From contig NZ_JAIXST010000157.1 of NCBI RefSeq assembly GCF_027484545.1, positions 1 to 64,000 on the forward strand: a stretch of DNA of 64,000 bases. Direction: 5' to 3'. This document shows, in pieces, positions 18,343-27,771 of this stretch (its first letter is position 1; each line of letters starts with the position of its first letter). The notes beneath the pieces are model-generated. The model was given only the letters and a program-made list of their open reading frames with translations, searched no databases and was not told the DNA's origin. A program made the translations under genes and the position numbers. The stretch comes from Runella sp. (GTDB lineage: Bacteria > Bacteroidota > Bacteroidia > Cytophagales > Spirosomataceae).

Positions 18343-19241
18343 TATACTTTTCTAAATTTCGACGGACTTGATCCTATCTGCTTTTTAAAGAAATTATTAA
18401 AGTGCGTTACCTCCGTAAAGCCAAGTGAATAAGCGATTTCGGCAACATTCCAGTTGCTTTGTTTCAACATAATTTTGGCTTCCTGTAAAATCCGCTCGGC
18501 GATCAATTGAGTGGTTGTTTTTTCGGCAACCTCTTTAACCGCCCTATTCAAATGATTTACATGAACATTCAACTGATTGGCAAAATCGGAGGCCGATCGC
18601 AGATTGATATTCGGGTGGTTTTCATCAATCGGAAACTGCCGCTCCAAAAGCTCTAAAAACAATGTAGCAATGCGTTGGGAGGCATTGATTTGCGGCTTAT
18701 CCAATGTCGTTTGCGGCTCCATTTTCATGGCAAAATGCAGAAGTTCAAACACCAAATTCCGCAAGACATCATATTTATGCAAATAGTCTGACTCGATTTC
18801 TTCAAACATCTTCTCAAATATCGGCCTGATTTTCTCCACTTGGGCCTCGGTCAATTCAAACACATGATTTCCAGTGGGTTGAAAAACCGAATATTGGTTC
18901 AAATCGCCATATTTATGAAAAAAGTGCTGATTGAAGATGCAATAATACCCCTCCTTGATGTTTTTCAGATTATCGCATTTGTACGGAATTTGGGGATTGG
19001 AGAAGAAAATTGCCTGTTTTTTGATAGAAATCACTCTATCGGCATAGTTTATTTCAATCGGTCCTATTACTAACATCACCTTATAATAATCTCTCCTTTT
19101 ATAAGGCAACGGTTTTGTTTTACCGGGTTCGACAGACTCATGCTCGAATACATTAAAATGCCCGATTTCGTTTTTTAGGTTTTCGGGTATCCAATCAAAT
19201 TTACGTTTGTAGAACTCTTCTATTGATTCAACTTTTTCCAT
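18342..19241 (-). CDS. AraC-family transcriptional regulator
   Basis: A 299-residue AraC-type regulator. The N-terminal cupin-like sensor covers about residues 15-165 (KRRDYYKVMLVIGPIEI). The two helix-turn-helix motifs lie in the last 100 residues, with ASDFANQLNVHVNHLNRAVKE as the first and ILKQSNWNVAEIAYSLGF-type residues as the second. FFKKQIGSSPSKFRK is the family's usual end. It is placed head-to-tail with the aldo/keto reductase and likely controls it and the efflux gene. The 5' end is 11 bases from the stop of the outer-membrane barrel gene. Confidence 0.88.
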
Positions 19242-19252
19242 AACAGCGAGTT

Positions 19253-20041
19253 TCAGTACCTCTTAAATTTCCCTCCGAATACATAGTTCAGACCCACATT
19301 CCAATTAAAATCTTGGGTGACGATCGTGCTTTTTATTTTTTGGTTCATCATCGCTCCAATGGAAATCGGCCAATTCTTTTTAGCTATCCCTAACGAGGCT
19401 GCTACAAAAAAACCTTCTTTGTCATCTGTCTTTAAATAAAACACCTGAGGATTAAGTCGTCCCGTAATGTCTTTTGTGATTTTCAGGTTTGAAAAAGCCG
19501 CCCTTAGCGACAGATAATGCGTGTTTTTGGTTGTTCCTACGTCAATGCCGCGTCCATACATGTAGTACAGGCTCATACTTACCTGTTTGTTTACCACAAA
19601 GTTCTGATTCAATTCCTCCGTAAGGTAACGCCTCGTGACAATATAATTGCTCTCCACTCCTTTAATCACGGCATCTTCATATCTAAAATTAAACCCCGGA
19701 TGAACCCCTACGCTCAGTTGATATTTTGGACGGCGTATCACTTTATGTCTTAGCCAAAATAAAAACGACCAAGGCTTTCCTTCCAATGAAAAACGCAGCT
19801 CAGGTTCAAAACTCGTTCTTTTCCCCCCCACTGTCAGATTAATAATAGTCGCAGGTTTACCCAATGAAAACGAAGGGATATTGGAAAATCCATTATTGGT
19901 GACATTGATTGTCCCGTTGAACGTTAAGGGAGTATGAGTAGTATCAGGTTTTTGACAGAACGTTTTTTGAAAAACAAAAATGAAAAGTAAAGAGAGGAGC
20001 GCTTTTCTTAATTCATTGCTTTGGGCAGAGGTAAACATCAC
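19253..20041 (-). CDS. Outer-membrane beta-barrel protein, function unknown
   Basis: The 262-residue protein has an N-terminal export signal (LLSLLFIFVFQKTFCQ) and then a run of alternating hydrophobic and polar strands: FEPELRFSLEG, YQLSVGVHPGFNFRYED, VSMSLYYMYGRGID, HYLSLRAAFSN. It ends with NWNVGLNYVFGGKFKRY, an aromatic-ended last strand that suits BAM insertion, although the final residue is Tyr after Arg. I recognise no specific family. It is 11 bases upstream of the AraC gene on the same strand. Confidence 0.6.
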   Translation of the reverse strand: MMFTSAQSNELRKALLSLLFIFVFQKTFCQKPDTTHTPLTFNGTINVTNNGFSNIPSFSLGKPATIINLTVGGKRTSFEPELRFSLEGKPWSFLFWLRHKVIRRPKYQLSVGVHPGFNFRYEDAVIKGVESNYIVTRRYLTEELNQNFVVNKQVSMSLYYMYGRGIDVGTTKNTHYLSLRAAFSNLKITKDITGRLNPQVFYLKTDDKEGFFVAASLGIAKKNWPISIGAMMNQKIKSTIVTQDFNWNVGLNYVFGGKFKRY

Positions 20042-20191
20042 ATTTAGTTTTTATAATTTAACATTACAAAATTAGAGCGGACAAGCGACGTTTTTTAACA
20101 ATTTTCAAAGGAAAACTTACGAAAATCAAACATTCATTCATTACTAGGAAACACATTCCACTTTTAATTACACATTCCGCTAAATATGATT

Positions 20192-20241
20192 TTATTATCA
20201 GCGAAATATACTATATTTGAACTACTTTTCGCTGATAATAA
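20192..20241. promoter_or_regulatory. 15-bp inverted repeat enclosing a -7 box
   Basis: TTATTATCAGCGAAA (20192-20206) and its exact reverse complement (20227-20241) flank 20 bases that contain TATATTTG (20212-20219), a match to TAnnTTTG. The right arm lies about 10 bases upstream of the ATPase start, so a bound protein would cover the promoter. An operator or a mobility signal are both possible. Confidence 0.6.
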
Positions 20242-20251
20242 TTTACATTGA

Positions 20252-21667
20252 ATGATGGTAGGACGTACTGAAGAAATAACCATTATGAAGCAACTCTTTA
20301 CCTCAAAGGAGGCTGAATTGTTAGCAATAGTGGGACGAAGAAGGGTTGGAAAAACCTTTTTAATACGTGAAGTTTACAAAGAAAATATTGTTTTTGAATT
20401 TGTCGGCATCCAAAACGGCAGCCGAAAAGAACAGCTCAACAATTTCTTATTTGAACTGAAAAATACCTTTGGTAAAGAAAATATTCCTGCCCTGGTTGAC
20501 AATTGGCTTGAAGCTTTCCAGGTATTAATTACCTCATTATCAAATATTTTACCCCAAAAAAAACAAGTAATATTTATTGATGAACTGCCTTGGATTGCCG
20601 GGCCTAAATCAGATTTCTTAAAAGCATTTGGATATTTTTGGAATAGCTGGGCCTCTAAAAATAATGTAGTAGTAGCCGTTTGCGGCTCTGCCACTTCGTG
20701 GATGCTCAAAAACCTCGTCCAAGATAAAGGCGGCTTACACAATCGAGTGACCCGTACCCTCTATTTACTCCCTTTCACCTGCCGGGAAACACACTTGTTT
20801 TTAAAAGAAAGAGGGATAAAATTCAATGAACAGCAGGTTACAGAATTATACATGGCTTTGGGGGGAATCCCCTATTATTTGAAATTGGTAGGCAAAGGGA
20901 TGTCTGTACCGCAGGTATTGGACAAATTGTGTTTTGAAGACAAAGCCCCTCTAAAACAGGAGTTTCAAAGTCTTTACGCTGCCCTATTTACCAATGCCGA
21001 CAAGTACATAGCGGTCATAAAGGCATGTTATTCGCAATGGAAAGGGGTTACCCAAAACGAAATTGTAAAATTGAGTGGCATTCCCTCGGGAGGAACGCTT
21101 ACCCAAATAGTGGACGATTTGGAAGTATCAGGCTTTCTGACTTCCACCATGCCGTTTGGAAATATAAAAAAAGAAAAACGCTACCGATTGAGCGATGAAT
21201 TTTCGGTTTTTTACCTAAAATTTATGGAAAACAAGAAGAACACCAATTTCAATTTAATCAACCAAAGCCAAGCTTTCAAGGCATGGCAAGGCTATTCTTT
21301 TGAGAATTTTTGCTTTAAACATATTCATAAAATCAAACAAAAACTGGGCATATCAGGCATTATTTCCAATCAATACGCCTACGCCATAAAAGGAAACGGC
21401 GATTTTGAAGGCAGCCAAATAGATTTGATTATTGACCGTAATGACCAATGTATCAATATTTGCGAGGTTAAATACTTGGACAAACCACTGGTCATTAATA
21501 AGCAGTACGGCCGACAATTACAGTTACGCTTAGAAAATTTTAAATGGCAGACAGGCACAAAAAAAACGTTGTTCCTGACCCTGATTACCAAATCGGGTAT
21601 TCAAACCAACCATTATGAAGGACATTTAGTAGATAGCGAAGTAGTTCTAAGCGACTTTTATCGTTAA
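20252..21667 (+). CDS. DUF234-type AAA ATPase with C-terminal nuclease-like domain
   Basis: The 471-residue protein has a P-loop ATPase domain at its N-terminus: Walker A GRRRVGKT (residues 28-35), Walker B QVIFIDELPW with Asp110/Glu111, and the sensor region VVAVCGSATSWM. A winged helix follows (GVTQNEIVKLSGIPSG). The C-terminal DUF234 region carries GSQIDLIID and CEVKY (about residues 388-410), the D...ExK spacing of PD-(D/E)xK nucleases. This family is common in archaea and Bacteroidota and its role is unsettled; plasmid- or defence-related functions have been suggested. It is monocistronic, with an inverted repeat over its promoter. Confidence 0.8.
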   Translation: MMVGRTEEITIMKQLFTSKEAELLAIVGRRRVGKTFLIREVYKENIVFEFVGIQNGSRKEQLNNFLFELKNTFGKENIPALVDNWLEAFQVLITSLSNILPQKKQVIFIDELPWIAGPKSDFLKAFGYFWNSWASKNNVVVAVCGSATSWMLKNLVQDKGGLHNRVTRTLYLLPFTCRETHLFLKERGIKFNEQQVTELYMALGGIPYYLKLVGKGMSVPQVLDKLCFEDKAPLKQEFQSLYAALFTNADKYIAVIKACYSQWKGVTQNEIVKLSGIPSGGTLTQIVDDLEVSGFLTSTMPFGNIKKEKRYRLSDEFSVFYLKFMENKKNTNFNLINQSQAFKAWQGYSFENFCFKHIHKIKQKLGISGIISNQYAYAIKGNGDFEGSQIDLIIDRNDQCINICEVKYLDKPLVINKQYGRQLQLRLENFKWQTGTKKTLFLTLITKSGIQTNHYEGHLVDSEVVLSDFYR

Positions 21668-21761
21668 AAAAGGATTATATTTCACCATCAGTTGAGTAAT
21701 TCTCACCCTGATTCTGATTTTTAGTTAATTACTCAGTTTATTAACCACAAACAACCACGCA

Positions 21762-22307
21762 ATGAAACAAAACATCAAAGTTCTGACACTCAGCCTAATT
21801 TGCTTATTTGTGGCAAACGTTATGTCTTTTGCCCAGGGAACTCCACCAGACAAATCAAAACGACCAAGTCAGCCGGTAACTACTTCCGGAAAATTCGGCA
21901 ATAGTACGCTAACTATTGATTACAGCAGTCCTGCCGTAAAAGGCAGAAAAGTTTGGGGAGAATTAGTCCCCTACGATAAGGTGTGGAGAGCAGGGGCCAA
22001 TGAGGCAACGATTGTTACAACCGACGGCGAATTGACCGTAGCAGGCAAAAAACTTCCCGCCGGCAAGTACTCATTTTATGTAATGCCGACGGAGAAAGAT
22101 TGGACGATCATCGTTAATTCTCAAACAGGTCAATGGGGCATCAAACGAGGCGGTGAAACAACTCGCTTACCTGAAAACAATGTATTTACGGCATCGGTAA
22201 CTCCAAAAAAATCAAGCAGTTTCAACGAAAATCTGGTTTATGAAGTAACCAAAGAAGGATTTGTCCTCAAATGGGAAAATATGGAGTTACCTGTTTCAGT
22301 CAAGTAA
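21762..22307 (+). CDS. DUF2911 exported protein
   Basis: A 181-residue protein with a signal peptide ending at VMSFAQ (about residue 25) and a single DUF2911 domain: TIDYSSPAVKGRKVWGELVP, VWRAGANEATIV and LPAGKYSFYVMP are characteristic. The family is common in exported Bacteroidota proteins; no biochemical role is established. It ends 3 bases before a perfect hairpin and is probably transcribed alone. Confidence 0.85.
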   Translation: MKQNIKVLTLSLICLFVANVMSFAQGTPPDKSKRPSQPVTTSGKFGNSTLTIDYSSPAVKGRKVWGELVPYDKVWRAGANEATIVTTDGELTVAGKKLPAGKYSFYVMPTEKDWTIIVNSQTGQWGIKRGGETTRLPENNVFTASVTPKKSSSFNENLVYEVTKEGFVLKWENMELPVSVK

Positions 22308-22309
22308 AC

Positions 22310-22365
22310 AATCTTTGCAGGTGTTTTTCACCTGCAAAGATTGTTGGCGGTGAAAACACTACCAA
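22310..22365 (+). repeat. CTTTGCAGGTG composite hairpin element, copy 5
   Basis: The first hairpin has perfect 14-bp arms (AATCTTTGCAGGTG and its complement, T5 loop) at 22310-22342. It is followed without a long spacer by TTGGCGGTG, AAAA, CACTACCAA (22344-22365, one mismatch). The copy begins 3 bases after the DUF2911 stop codon. Confidence 0.85.
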
Positions 22366-22370
22366 AGGCT

Positions 22371-22414
22371 ACAAACAGAAGAGGCCGGTCAATTGACCGG
22401 CCTCTTCTGTTTGT
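22371..22414. terminator. 44-bp perfect palindrome between convergent genes
   Basis: Two exact 22-bp arms, centred on GGTCAATTGACC, lie between the DUF2911 stop and the rhamnosidase stop at 22426. The strong G/C core (GAGGCCGG) and A/T-rich outer ends make a bidirectional intrinsic terminator the simplest reading. Confidence 0.8.
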
Positions 22415-22425
22415 AATTAGCTATT

Positions 22426-25400
22426 CTATTTCACCACATTTACTTTCACTTCCCCCATCATACCCGACGGCAACAACGGCGAATCAGCTCGGTAAAACGG
22501 CATGGTGGTAAAAGTTGTTTTTTGCTTTGCATCAGGTTGGGCATCGCCGATGATTCGGTTAGGCCACAGGTTGGTTACTTTTATTTGGATACTGTTATCG
22601 CCTGCTTTTATGGCTTCGGTAATGTCTACTTTGAAAGGCTTTTTCCAAGCAACGCCCATGTTTTTACCATTGACAATCACTTCGGCGATATTTTTAACAT
22701 CCCCTAAATCAAGTATAATCGAAGCCCCCATTGGGGGTTTGGGGGCTGTGAACGTGTTTTCGTAGGTCGCTGTTCCTGAGAAATATTTTACATCGGCATC
22801 CGCATTTTCAGTCCAGGAAGTCAGCTTATCAAAAATGACACTTTTATCATTGAAACTAACTTTCCAAGGAGTTGCAACTGAGGCTATTGTCGTTTCAGAG
22901 GCAGTTGGTTTAGTGTATGAGGAGACGGTAGATTTACCGTCTCTACTGAAAACAATGAAAAACGCATCCCATGATTCAAATTTTAACGGTACAATGGTAC
23001 GGCCGTCCTTGATTTGGTAGCTTACTTTTTCCGTTTTACCCGTAACAGGATTCCACAATTCAGGCCCTTTGCCCGTTACCCGGAAACTCACCTCGGCATC
23101 GGTAGCGTTGGCACTGCGGTTGTCGAGCCAGTAAATGTCTTGGTCGGCCGTTTGGCGGTGGCGGTACAGGATTTTGTTTTTTGTATTCCCGATGATAACG
23201 TCGGGTTGTTGTCGTTGTAGAGACAAGGCATGCCTTGTCTCTACGTTGGCGTTGGTGGCGGCGTTTGTGTTGGCAATTACGTTGGATTTTTTCCAGACCT
23301 CGTTGGCCATTTTTTGAAATTCAGCATCATTATCTGCCATGCTTGGTGATCTTTCGGGTTTGGAACCGATTACCGTCACGCCTGCATCAACCAATGTTTT
23401 TATTTTTTTCAAAACAGGCAATGTCATCAATTTAGCAGATTCGTCCAACATCAATACAGTATAAGTATTACCACTTTGGGCTACTAATTTTCCATTCTTA
23501 GCTTGGATGGCATTGATAAGCGCGGATGAGTTCACAAAATCGAATTCATATCCTGCCGGAATAGTTGGTAATTTTTCCCTGCAAATCCACGTAATGTTGT
23601 TGTTTTCGCCGTAGTAATACAACACATCGGCGATGTTTCGGCCCTGTTGCAACAAATAACAACTGCGTCCCAAATACGCCATCCACGCTTTACCGCCTAC
23701 TTCGGCCCAGGTTTCCTGACGGGTAAAATACTGTCCGAATGGCCCGAGCGAAAAGCCTGGTTTTTTATCATCAAGCGGTTGGTGTACAGAAGTGTGAATC
23801 ACAAAACGATTCAAACCCGAAGCCATCTCTAAGTCAGCCGTACGTTTGAGACGTTCGGGATATTCCTGAAACGGTTTACCAGCGGAAGTCATAGACTCTG
23901 CCGCCACGAACGGTTTTCCATAAATGTTGGCGACCGATGCCGACTCTCTGATGTCCGCTTCGCTGCGCACTTCTTCGTCGGCTCCTCCTACCAAGCTTCC
24001 CGGCGTCCACATGGCCGACATCGGAATGTCGGAATTACGCTTCACGTCCATGCCGTCGGCCAAATAAATCCGTCCACCCTCGTGCGATTCGGTGTAGCGC
24101 TCCATGCCGCGTTTTTTGAGTTCTTCGCCAATCACATCGTAGTGATTTTCGGCAATGAGTTCGCCGATGGTTTTACGAAAATCCCACAGGAACTTCTCAC
24201 TGTCCTGTAACGATTTCACAATTCTGCCCGTCAATACAGGAATCCATACTTTGAGGTCATAGCCCCGTCTTTTCTGAAATTCTTCGGGAAATGATTTTGT
24301 CCAGTTCATGTGTCCGGCCTCGTAGCTATCCAACACCATGTATTTCAAGCCTTTTTCGCCCATTAAACCACCAGTAGCGTCTTTGTACATATCCAGATAG
24401 GTGTTAATGTACTTTCTGACGGCTTCTTTGTCCAATTTATCCACTTCCAAGCCTGTAGCTTCCGGCGAGGCGGGGTGATTTTGACGGCCCGTAAGGGAAT
24501 AACCCAAACGAATAATGACCCAGCCCCCCCCGCCCCCAATGGGGGAGCTACCTGTCGGCGGTGTCCAGTTTAGACTCCCATCTGCACTCATTTTTGAAGT
24601 TAAATCAATCACATCATTTTCTGAAATAGCCTCAACTGAGCTATTTCCCCCATTGGGGGGTAGGGGGCTACTTTCTTTCCACGGTGTAAAGCCCGCTTTA
24701 TCTTCAAATTGGTCAATGCGGTCGGTATTGTGTAGTACAAATTCAGCCACTTTTACGCCTTCGGGTTTTCTATCTGCTTGGGCGCCCATCATTGCCATAA
24801 GACCATTCACTTCTGGTTTCAACGTTTCCCAACACATACGCCAGAATTTAGCGGTAGTTGGTCTAATAGAAACGGTGTTATAGGGGTTGGTACCTCCCTC
24901 CACCGTTGCAATTGTTTTGAAACTGCCCCCATCATCACTCACTTTAAGGGTTCTGTTTTTGGGGTTGCCATTAAACTCTCCAAGCGGAGTCTCACTTGCC
25001 CCCGCTACCGAAAATGCTTTGATGGTTTGCGGCGAATCAAACTCATACTGAATCCACATATCTTGCCCCACTTCCATGGCAGGAAGTTCTGATTTTTTAA
25101 ACAAATCGTTATCCGTCAGGCCTTTTAAGGTAAAACTCCCTCCGCTTGAACTTACTTTTGGATTAAGTTCTGCCACTGTTTTTTCAGCTTTAGTTAAGCG
25201 ATACGCAATCACCAATGCATCTTGGTAAAAGGTAGGTTTTTCGCCCACAAATCCACCCGTAAGCCCCCCTGCGCCTAATTGTACATTCTGAAATTTACCG
25301 ATGACATCGGCAGGACGGGGCAGTTTCCCAGAAAACGCTTTGCCTCCTTCGATGCGCGTTTCTGTCCAAACGTACTTTTTCATGGCGTCTTTGGGTTCAA

Positions 25401-25779
25401 CCCATGGGCCACCCGTTACGCTCCAACCCGGCGAGCCCGCGATAGCCATTTCAAGTCCTTTTTGATCGGCCGTTTGGGTCATAAACTTGAAGGCATCTTT
25501 CCACTCAGGCGTCATAAAGACCAATTTCTTGGACACGACTACGGGTGTAAAAAGATTAGCATCGAAATTTTGAAAACCGCCAATCCCCACGCGACTCATC
25601 CATTCCAGGTCTTTTTGGATACCTTCTTTGGTGATATTGCCGTTCATCCAATGCCACCAAACGCGTGGTTTGGCCGAGCTTGGAGGAGTCTGAAAGTCAT
25701 TTAATTGTTGACTTTGGGCATAAACGCCAGAGCTTGACATTACAAGCACGGCGAGAATTGACTTGAATTTCTTATTCAT
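22426..25779 (-). CDS. Exported GH106-like alpha-L-rhamnosidase
   Basis: A 1117-residue exported glycosidase with a signal peptide ending at SGVYAQ. Its size and motif order fit GH106: PRVWWHWMNGNITKEGIQKD near residue 38, DSYEAGHMNW near 485, ESHEGGRIYLADG near 565, AAESMTS, and a C-terminal GH2-like sugar-binding sandwich (EVIVNGKNMGVAWKKPFKVD). GH106 enzymes remove alpha-L-rhamnose from pectic rhamnogalacturonans or from flavonoid glycosides. The gene carries three copies of the G-rich dispersed repeat in frame, in loops near residues 371-378, 411-419 and 1011-1019. It is the last gene of the minus-strand glycoside locus. Confidence 0.8.
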   Translation of the reverse strand: MNKKFKSILAVLVMSSSGVYAQSQQLNDFQTPPSSAKPRVWWHWMNGNITKEGIQKDLEWMSRVGIGGFQNFDANLFTPVVVSKKLVFMTPEWKDAFKFMTQTADQKGLEMAIAGSPGWSVTGGPWVEPKDAMKKYVWTETRIEGGKAFSGKLPRPADVIGKFQNVQLGAGGLTGGFVGEKPTFYQDALVIAYRLTKAEKTVAELNPKVSSSGGSFTLKGLTDNDLFKKSELPAMEVGQDMWIQYEFDSPQTIKAFSVAGASETPLGEFNGNPKNRTLKVSDDGGSFKTIATVEGGTNPYNTVSIRPTTAKFWRMCWETLKPEVNGLMAMMGAQADRKPEGVKVAEFVLHNTDRIDQFEDKAGFTPWKESSPLPPNGGNSSVEAISENDVIDLTSKMSADGSLNWTPPTGSSPIGGGGGWVIIRLGYSLTGRQNHPASPEATGLEVDKLDKEAVRKYINTYLDMYKDATGGLMGEKGLKYMVLDSYEAGHMNWTKSFPEEFQKRRGYDLKVWIPVLTGRIVKSLQDSEKFLWDFRKTIGELIAENHYDVIGEELKKRGMERYTESHEGGRIYLADGMDVKRNSDIPMSAMWTPGSLVGGADEEVRSEADIRESASVANIYGKPFVAAESMTSAGKPFQEYPERLKRTADLEMASGLNRFVIHTSVHQPLDDKKPGFSLGPFGQYFTRQETWAEVGGKAWMAYLGRSCYLLQQGRNIADVLYYYGENNNITWICREKLPTIPAGYEFDFVNSSALINAIQAKNGKLVAQSGNTYTVLMLDESAKLMTLPVLKKIKTLVDAGVTVIGSKPERSPSMADNDAEFQKMANEVWKKSNVIANTNAATNANVETRHALSLQRQQPDVIIGNTKNKILYRHRQTADQDIYWLDNRSANATDAEVSFRVTGKGPELWNPVTGKTEKVSYQIKDGRTIVPLKFESWDAFFIVFSRDGKSTVSSYTKPTASETTIASVATPWKVSFNDKSVIFDKLTSWTENADADVKYFSGTATYENTFTAPKPPMGASIILDLGDVKNIAEVIVNGKNMGVAWKKPFKVDITEAIKAGDNSIQIKVTNLWPNRIIGDAQPDAKQKTTFTTMPFYRADSPLLPSGMMGEVKVNVVK
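22723..22747. repeat. G-rich dispersed repeat inside the GH106 gene (a)
   Basis: AGCCCCCATTGGGGGTTT then GGGGGCT, in frame, encoding APKPPMGA in a loop of the C-terminal sandwich. Confidence 0.8.
24522..24549. repeat. G-rich dispersed repeat inside the GH106 gene (b)
   Basis: AGCC(C)n-G-CCCCCAATGGGGGAGCT, in frame, encoding SSPIGGGGGW between two catalytic-domain segments. Confidence 0.8.
24645..24669. repeat. G-rich dispersed repeat inside the GH106 gene (c)
   Basis: TTCCCCCATTGGGGGG-TAGGGGGCT, in frame, encoding SSPLPPNGG. This is the most canonical 25-bp form of the family. Confidence 0.85.
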
Positions 25780-25810
25780 TTGTTTTCAGTAATTCAGGGA
25801 TTTTCAAAAA

Positions 25811-26104
25811 TCAATTCAGAAGATTGTAGTCTATCTCCAGAAAATCTTCCACATTTTTCAGCCAAAAATGCTGTACAAACGCTACGTGTTCGGGATGGTT
25901 GGAATAAGAATCGTATTGTTCCTGCATATCAAATTCCATCGAAATCCCGTATTCAAATGTATTCTTAGAACTGATCTGCTTCAATACCTCAAATTTCTGA
26001 ACGTCAGGGATAAAAGCCAATTTGTCAACAGCATCGAAAAAAGCCTGTTTATCTTCTGCACTTATCCCTGATTTCAGTTTTAAAATTACTGAGTGTCGAA
26101 TCAT
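25811..26104 (-). CDS. Dabb-family (stress-responsive A/B barrel) protein
   Basis: From the ATG at 26104 the 97-residue product begins MIRHSVILKLK, the standard first strand of dimeric ferredoxin-like 'Dabb' proteins, and keeps the MEFDMQEQYDSYSNHPEHVAF block. Fourteen in-frame codons upstream are not part of the family. Relatives include small enzymes such as olivetolic acid cyclase and many proteins beside sugar and aromatic catabolic genes. It lies 31 bases before the rhamnosidase start and 17 bases after the carboxylesterase stop, so it is part of the operon. A decayed copy of its start lies near 31.2 kb and an exported homologue at 58.2 kb. Confidence 0.8.
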   Translation of the reverse strand: MIRHSVILKLKSGISAEDKQAFFDAVDKLAFIPDVQKFEVLKQISSKNTFEYGISMEFDMQEQYDSYSNHPEHVAFVQHFWLKNVEDFLEIDYNLLN

Positions 26105-26121
26105 TTGTATCTTTTTTATTT

Positions 26122-27753
26122 TTACAATCTGCCAACCTCTCGCCAAACGTTCAATTCATCTTTAAATCGGTCATTGATTACCTCCAATTTGGTGTCTATT
26201 CGCATGGTGGGTCGTTCCTGCAGATTATACGCTTTCCATTCTGGGGCATCTTTTGCTGATGGTTTCCCAGTTTTGGCAAAATTTGTCCATAACTCCGCAA
26301 AATTGTGCGAAGCGATGGCTTTTTCCGGTTTATTTCCGCCAAAGAAACTCGGTTTGTTGGCGGTTTCGTTATTGAATTTGAAAGAGATATCCATGGCATG
26401 AGGTGTGCCCATTTCATAGTCCGTTCCCGGCAGTTTCATCTCTGATTTATAGCCAAAATTGTAAAGATAAACGGGGGCACCGCCTTGCTTCACTTTTTTC
26501 TCGGCAATGTCTACCGACCCAAGCCCCATCAACGTAATGGACGAAATGGCAATGTAAATATCTGCCGGTGATGCGTTGGGTCTGGCTTTTCGGTAGGTAT
26601 CAATTATTTTTTGGGTATTTGCACCATATTGTGGTTCCAACTTTTTGTGTAAGCCCTCAAAATCATAGTTCACAAAGTCAGTTTCTTTTCTTTCCCAGGC
26701 AAAGAAGGTATGTTCATCCTCATTCCAGCCTACCAAAAGCGGTTTGTTTTTAGAAATTTGAGGAGCCGTTGGGTCAAAAGGATGCTGCGGAAGTGCTTTG
26801 CCATCCACCACCGGTCCAAAACCTCCATAGTTTCGCCGCATAAAACCTAAATTCTTATTTTTTTCAACGAATGACGGTATCTGTGGCAATTTGCCCTGCA
26901 TCGCCAAAAGATCAGCGGCGGGTATATCCAGCAGTTTTTTCCAATCTTTCGGTTCAATATTCAGCTCTTTTAAAAGCATCCGTGTGGTTTCTTGGGCAAT
27001 TTCTTTCGGGGTCATTCGCACGCCCGGCCCACTTTCGATAGAAGCTTTGTTGAAATAAGGGGCAGCCGATGGCATCGAATAAAGACACGAAGTTTTTGCT
27101 CCTCCCCCCGATTCTCCCCATATCATGACGTTGTTGGAATCACCACCAAAGTTAGCAATGTTTTTATTGACCCATTTCAGCCCCTCTACAATATCCAACA
27201 TGCCATTATTTCCCGAGCCTTCGTAGTCGGCTCCACCTAATTCTTCCAAATACAAAAAGCCCAATAAGCCCAAGCGATGGTTGGTTTCTACGACTACTAC
27301 ATCAAAATGGCGAGCAAGATTTGCACCATCTTGCCCGCCAGAGCCACCCGAACCAATCACAAATCCCCCACCGTGACTGTAAAACATAACGGGGCGTTTT
27401 TTAGTATCATTGGCGGGTGTCCAAACATTTAAAAACAAGCAATCTTCCGACGGTGCAGGTTCATTTCTTCGTGGGTTTTGGATGGCTGGAGCTCCCAAAG
27501 TCAAGGTTTCTTTAACGTCTGTCCAAGGTTCGAGCGGGGCAGGACGACGGAATCTTCTTTCTCCCGATGTTTTACCTGCATAAGGAACGCCTTTAAATAT
27601 ATTTACTCCGTTTTCACGGTATCCTTTTATTTTACCAAAATTGGTATCAGAAGTGATAAATTCTTCAATCAATAAATTGGAAAAAGCATAATTTATAACA
27701 GACAAACCAGCTACCGAAAGGGCGGTTTTGTTTAAAAACTCTCTTCTTTTCAT
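26122..27753 (-). CDS. Exported type-B carboxylesterase
   Basis: A 543-residue carboxylesterase/cholinesterase-like hydrolase. The leader MKRREFLNKTALSVAGLSVI resembles a twin-arginine or general signal. The family signatures are SEDCLFLNVWTP (about residue 102), the oxyanion turn HGGG (127-130) and the elbow GESGGG with Ser215; a Glu near 330 (GWNEDEHTF) and His in GTPHAMDI complete the triad. It could release acyl or phenolic esters from plant glycosides. In the reading that repairs the upstream GH78 frameshift, that gene would end only 18 bases before this start, so the two belong to one operon. Confidence 0.88.
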   Translation of the reverse strand: MKRREFLNKTALSVAGLSVINYAFSNLLIEEFITSDTNFGKIKGYRENGVNIFKGVPYAGKTSGERRFRRPAPLEPWTDVKETLTLGAPAIQNPRRNEPAPSEDCLFLNVWTPANDTKKRPVMFYSHGGGFVIGSGGSGGQDGANLARHFDVVVVETNHRLGLLGFLYLEELGGADYEGSGNNGMLDIVEGLKWVNKNIANFGGDSNNVMIWGESGGGAKTSCLYSMPSAAPYFNKASIESGPGVRMTPKEIAQETTRMLLKELNIEPKDWKKLLDIPAADLLAMQGKLPQIPSFVEKNKNLGFMRRNYGGFGPVVDGKALPQHPFDPTAPQISKNKPLLVGWNEDEHTFFAWERKETDFVNYDFEGLHKKLEPQYGANTQKIIDTYRKARPNASPADIYIAISSITLMGLGSVDIAEKKVKQGGAPVYLYNFGYKSEMKLPGTDYEMGTPHAMDISFKFNNETANKPSFFGGNKPEKAIASHNFAELWTNFAKTGKPSAKDAPEWKAYNLQERPTMRIDTKLEVINDRFKDELNVWREVGRL

Positions 27754-27771
27754 GGTTTTAATTATATTTTT

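Noticed and set aside
22371-22414. CRISPR-like or phage attachment reading of the hairpin arrays
   Set aside because: Palindromes are single units without equal spacers, and no cas or integrase genes are present.
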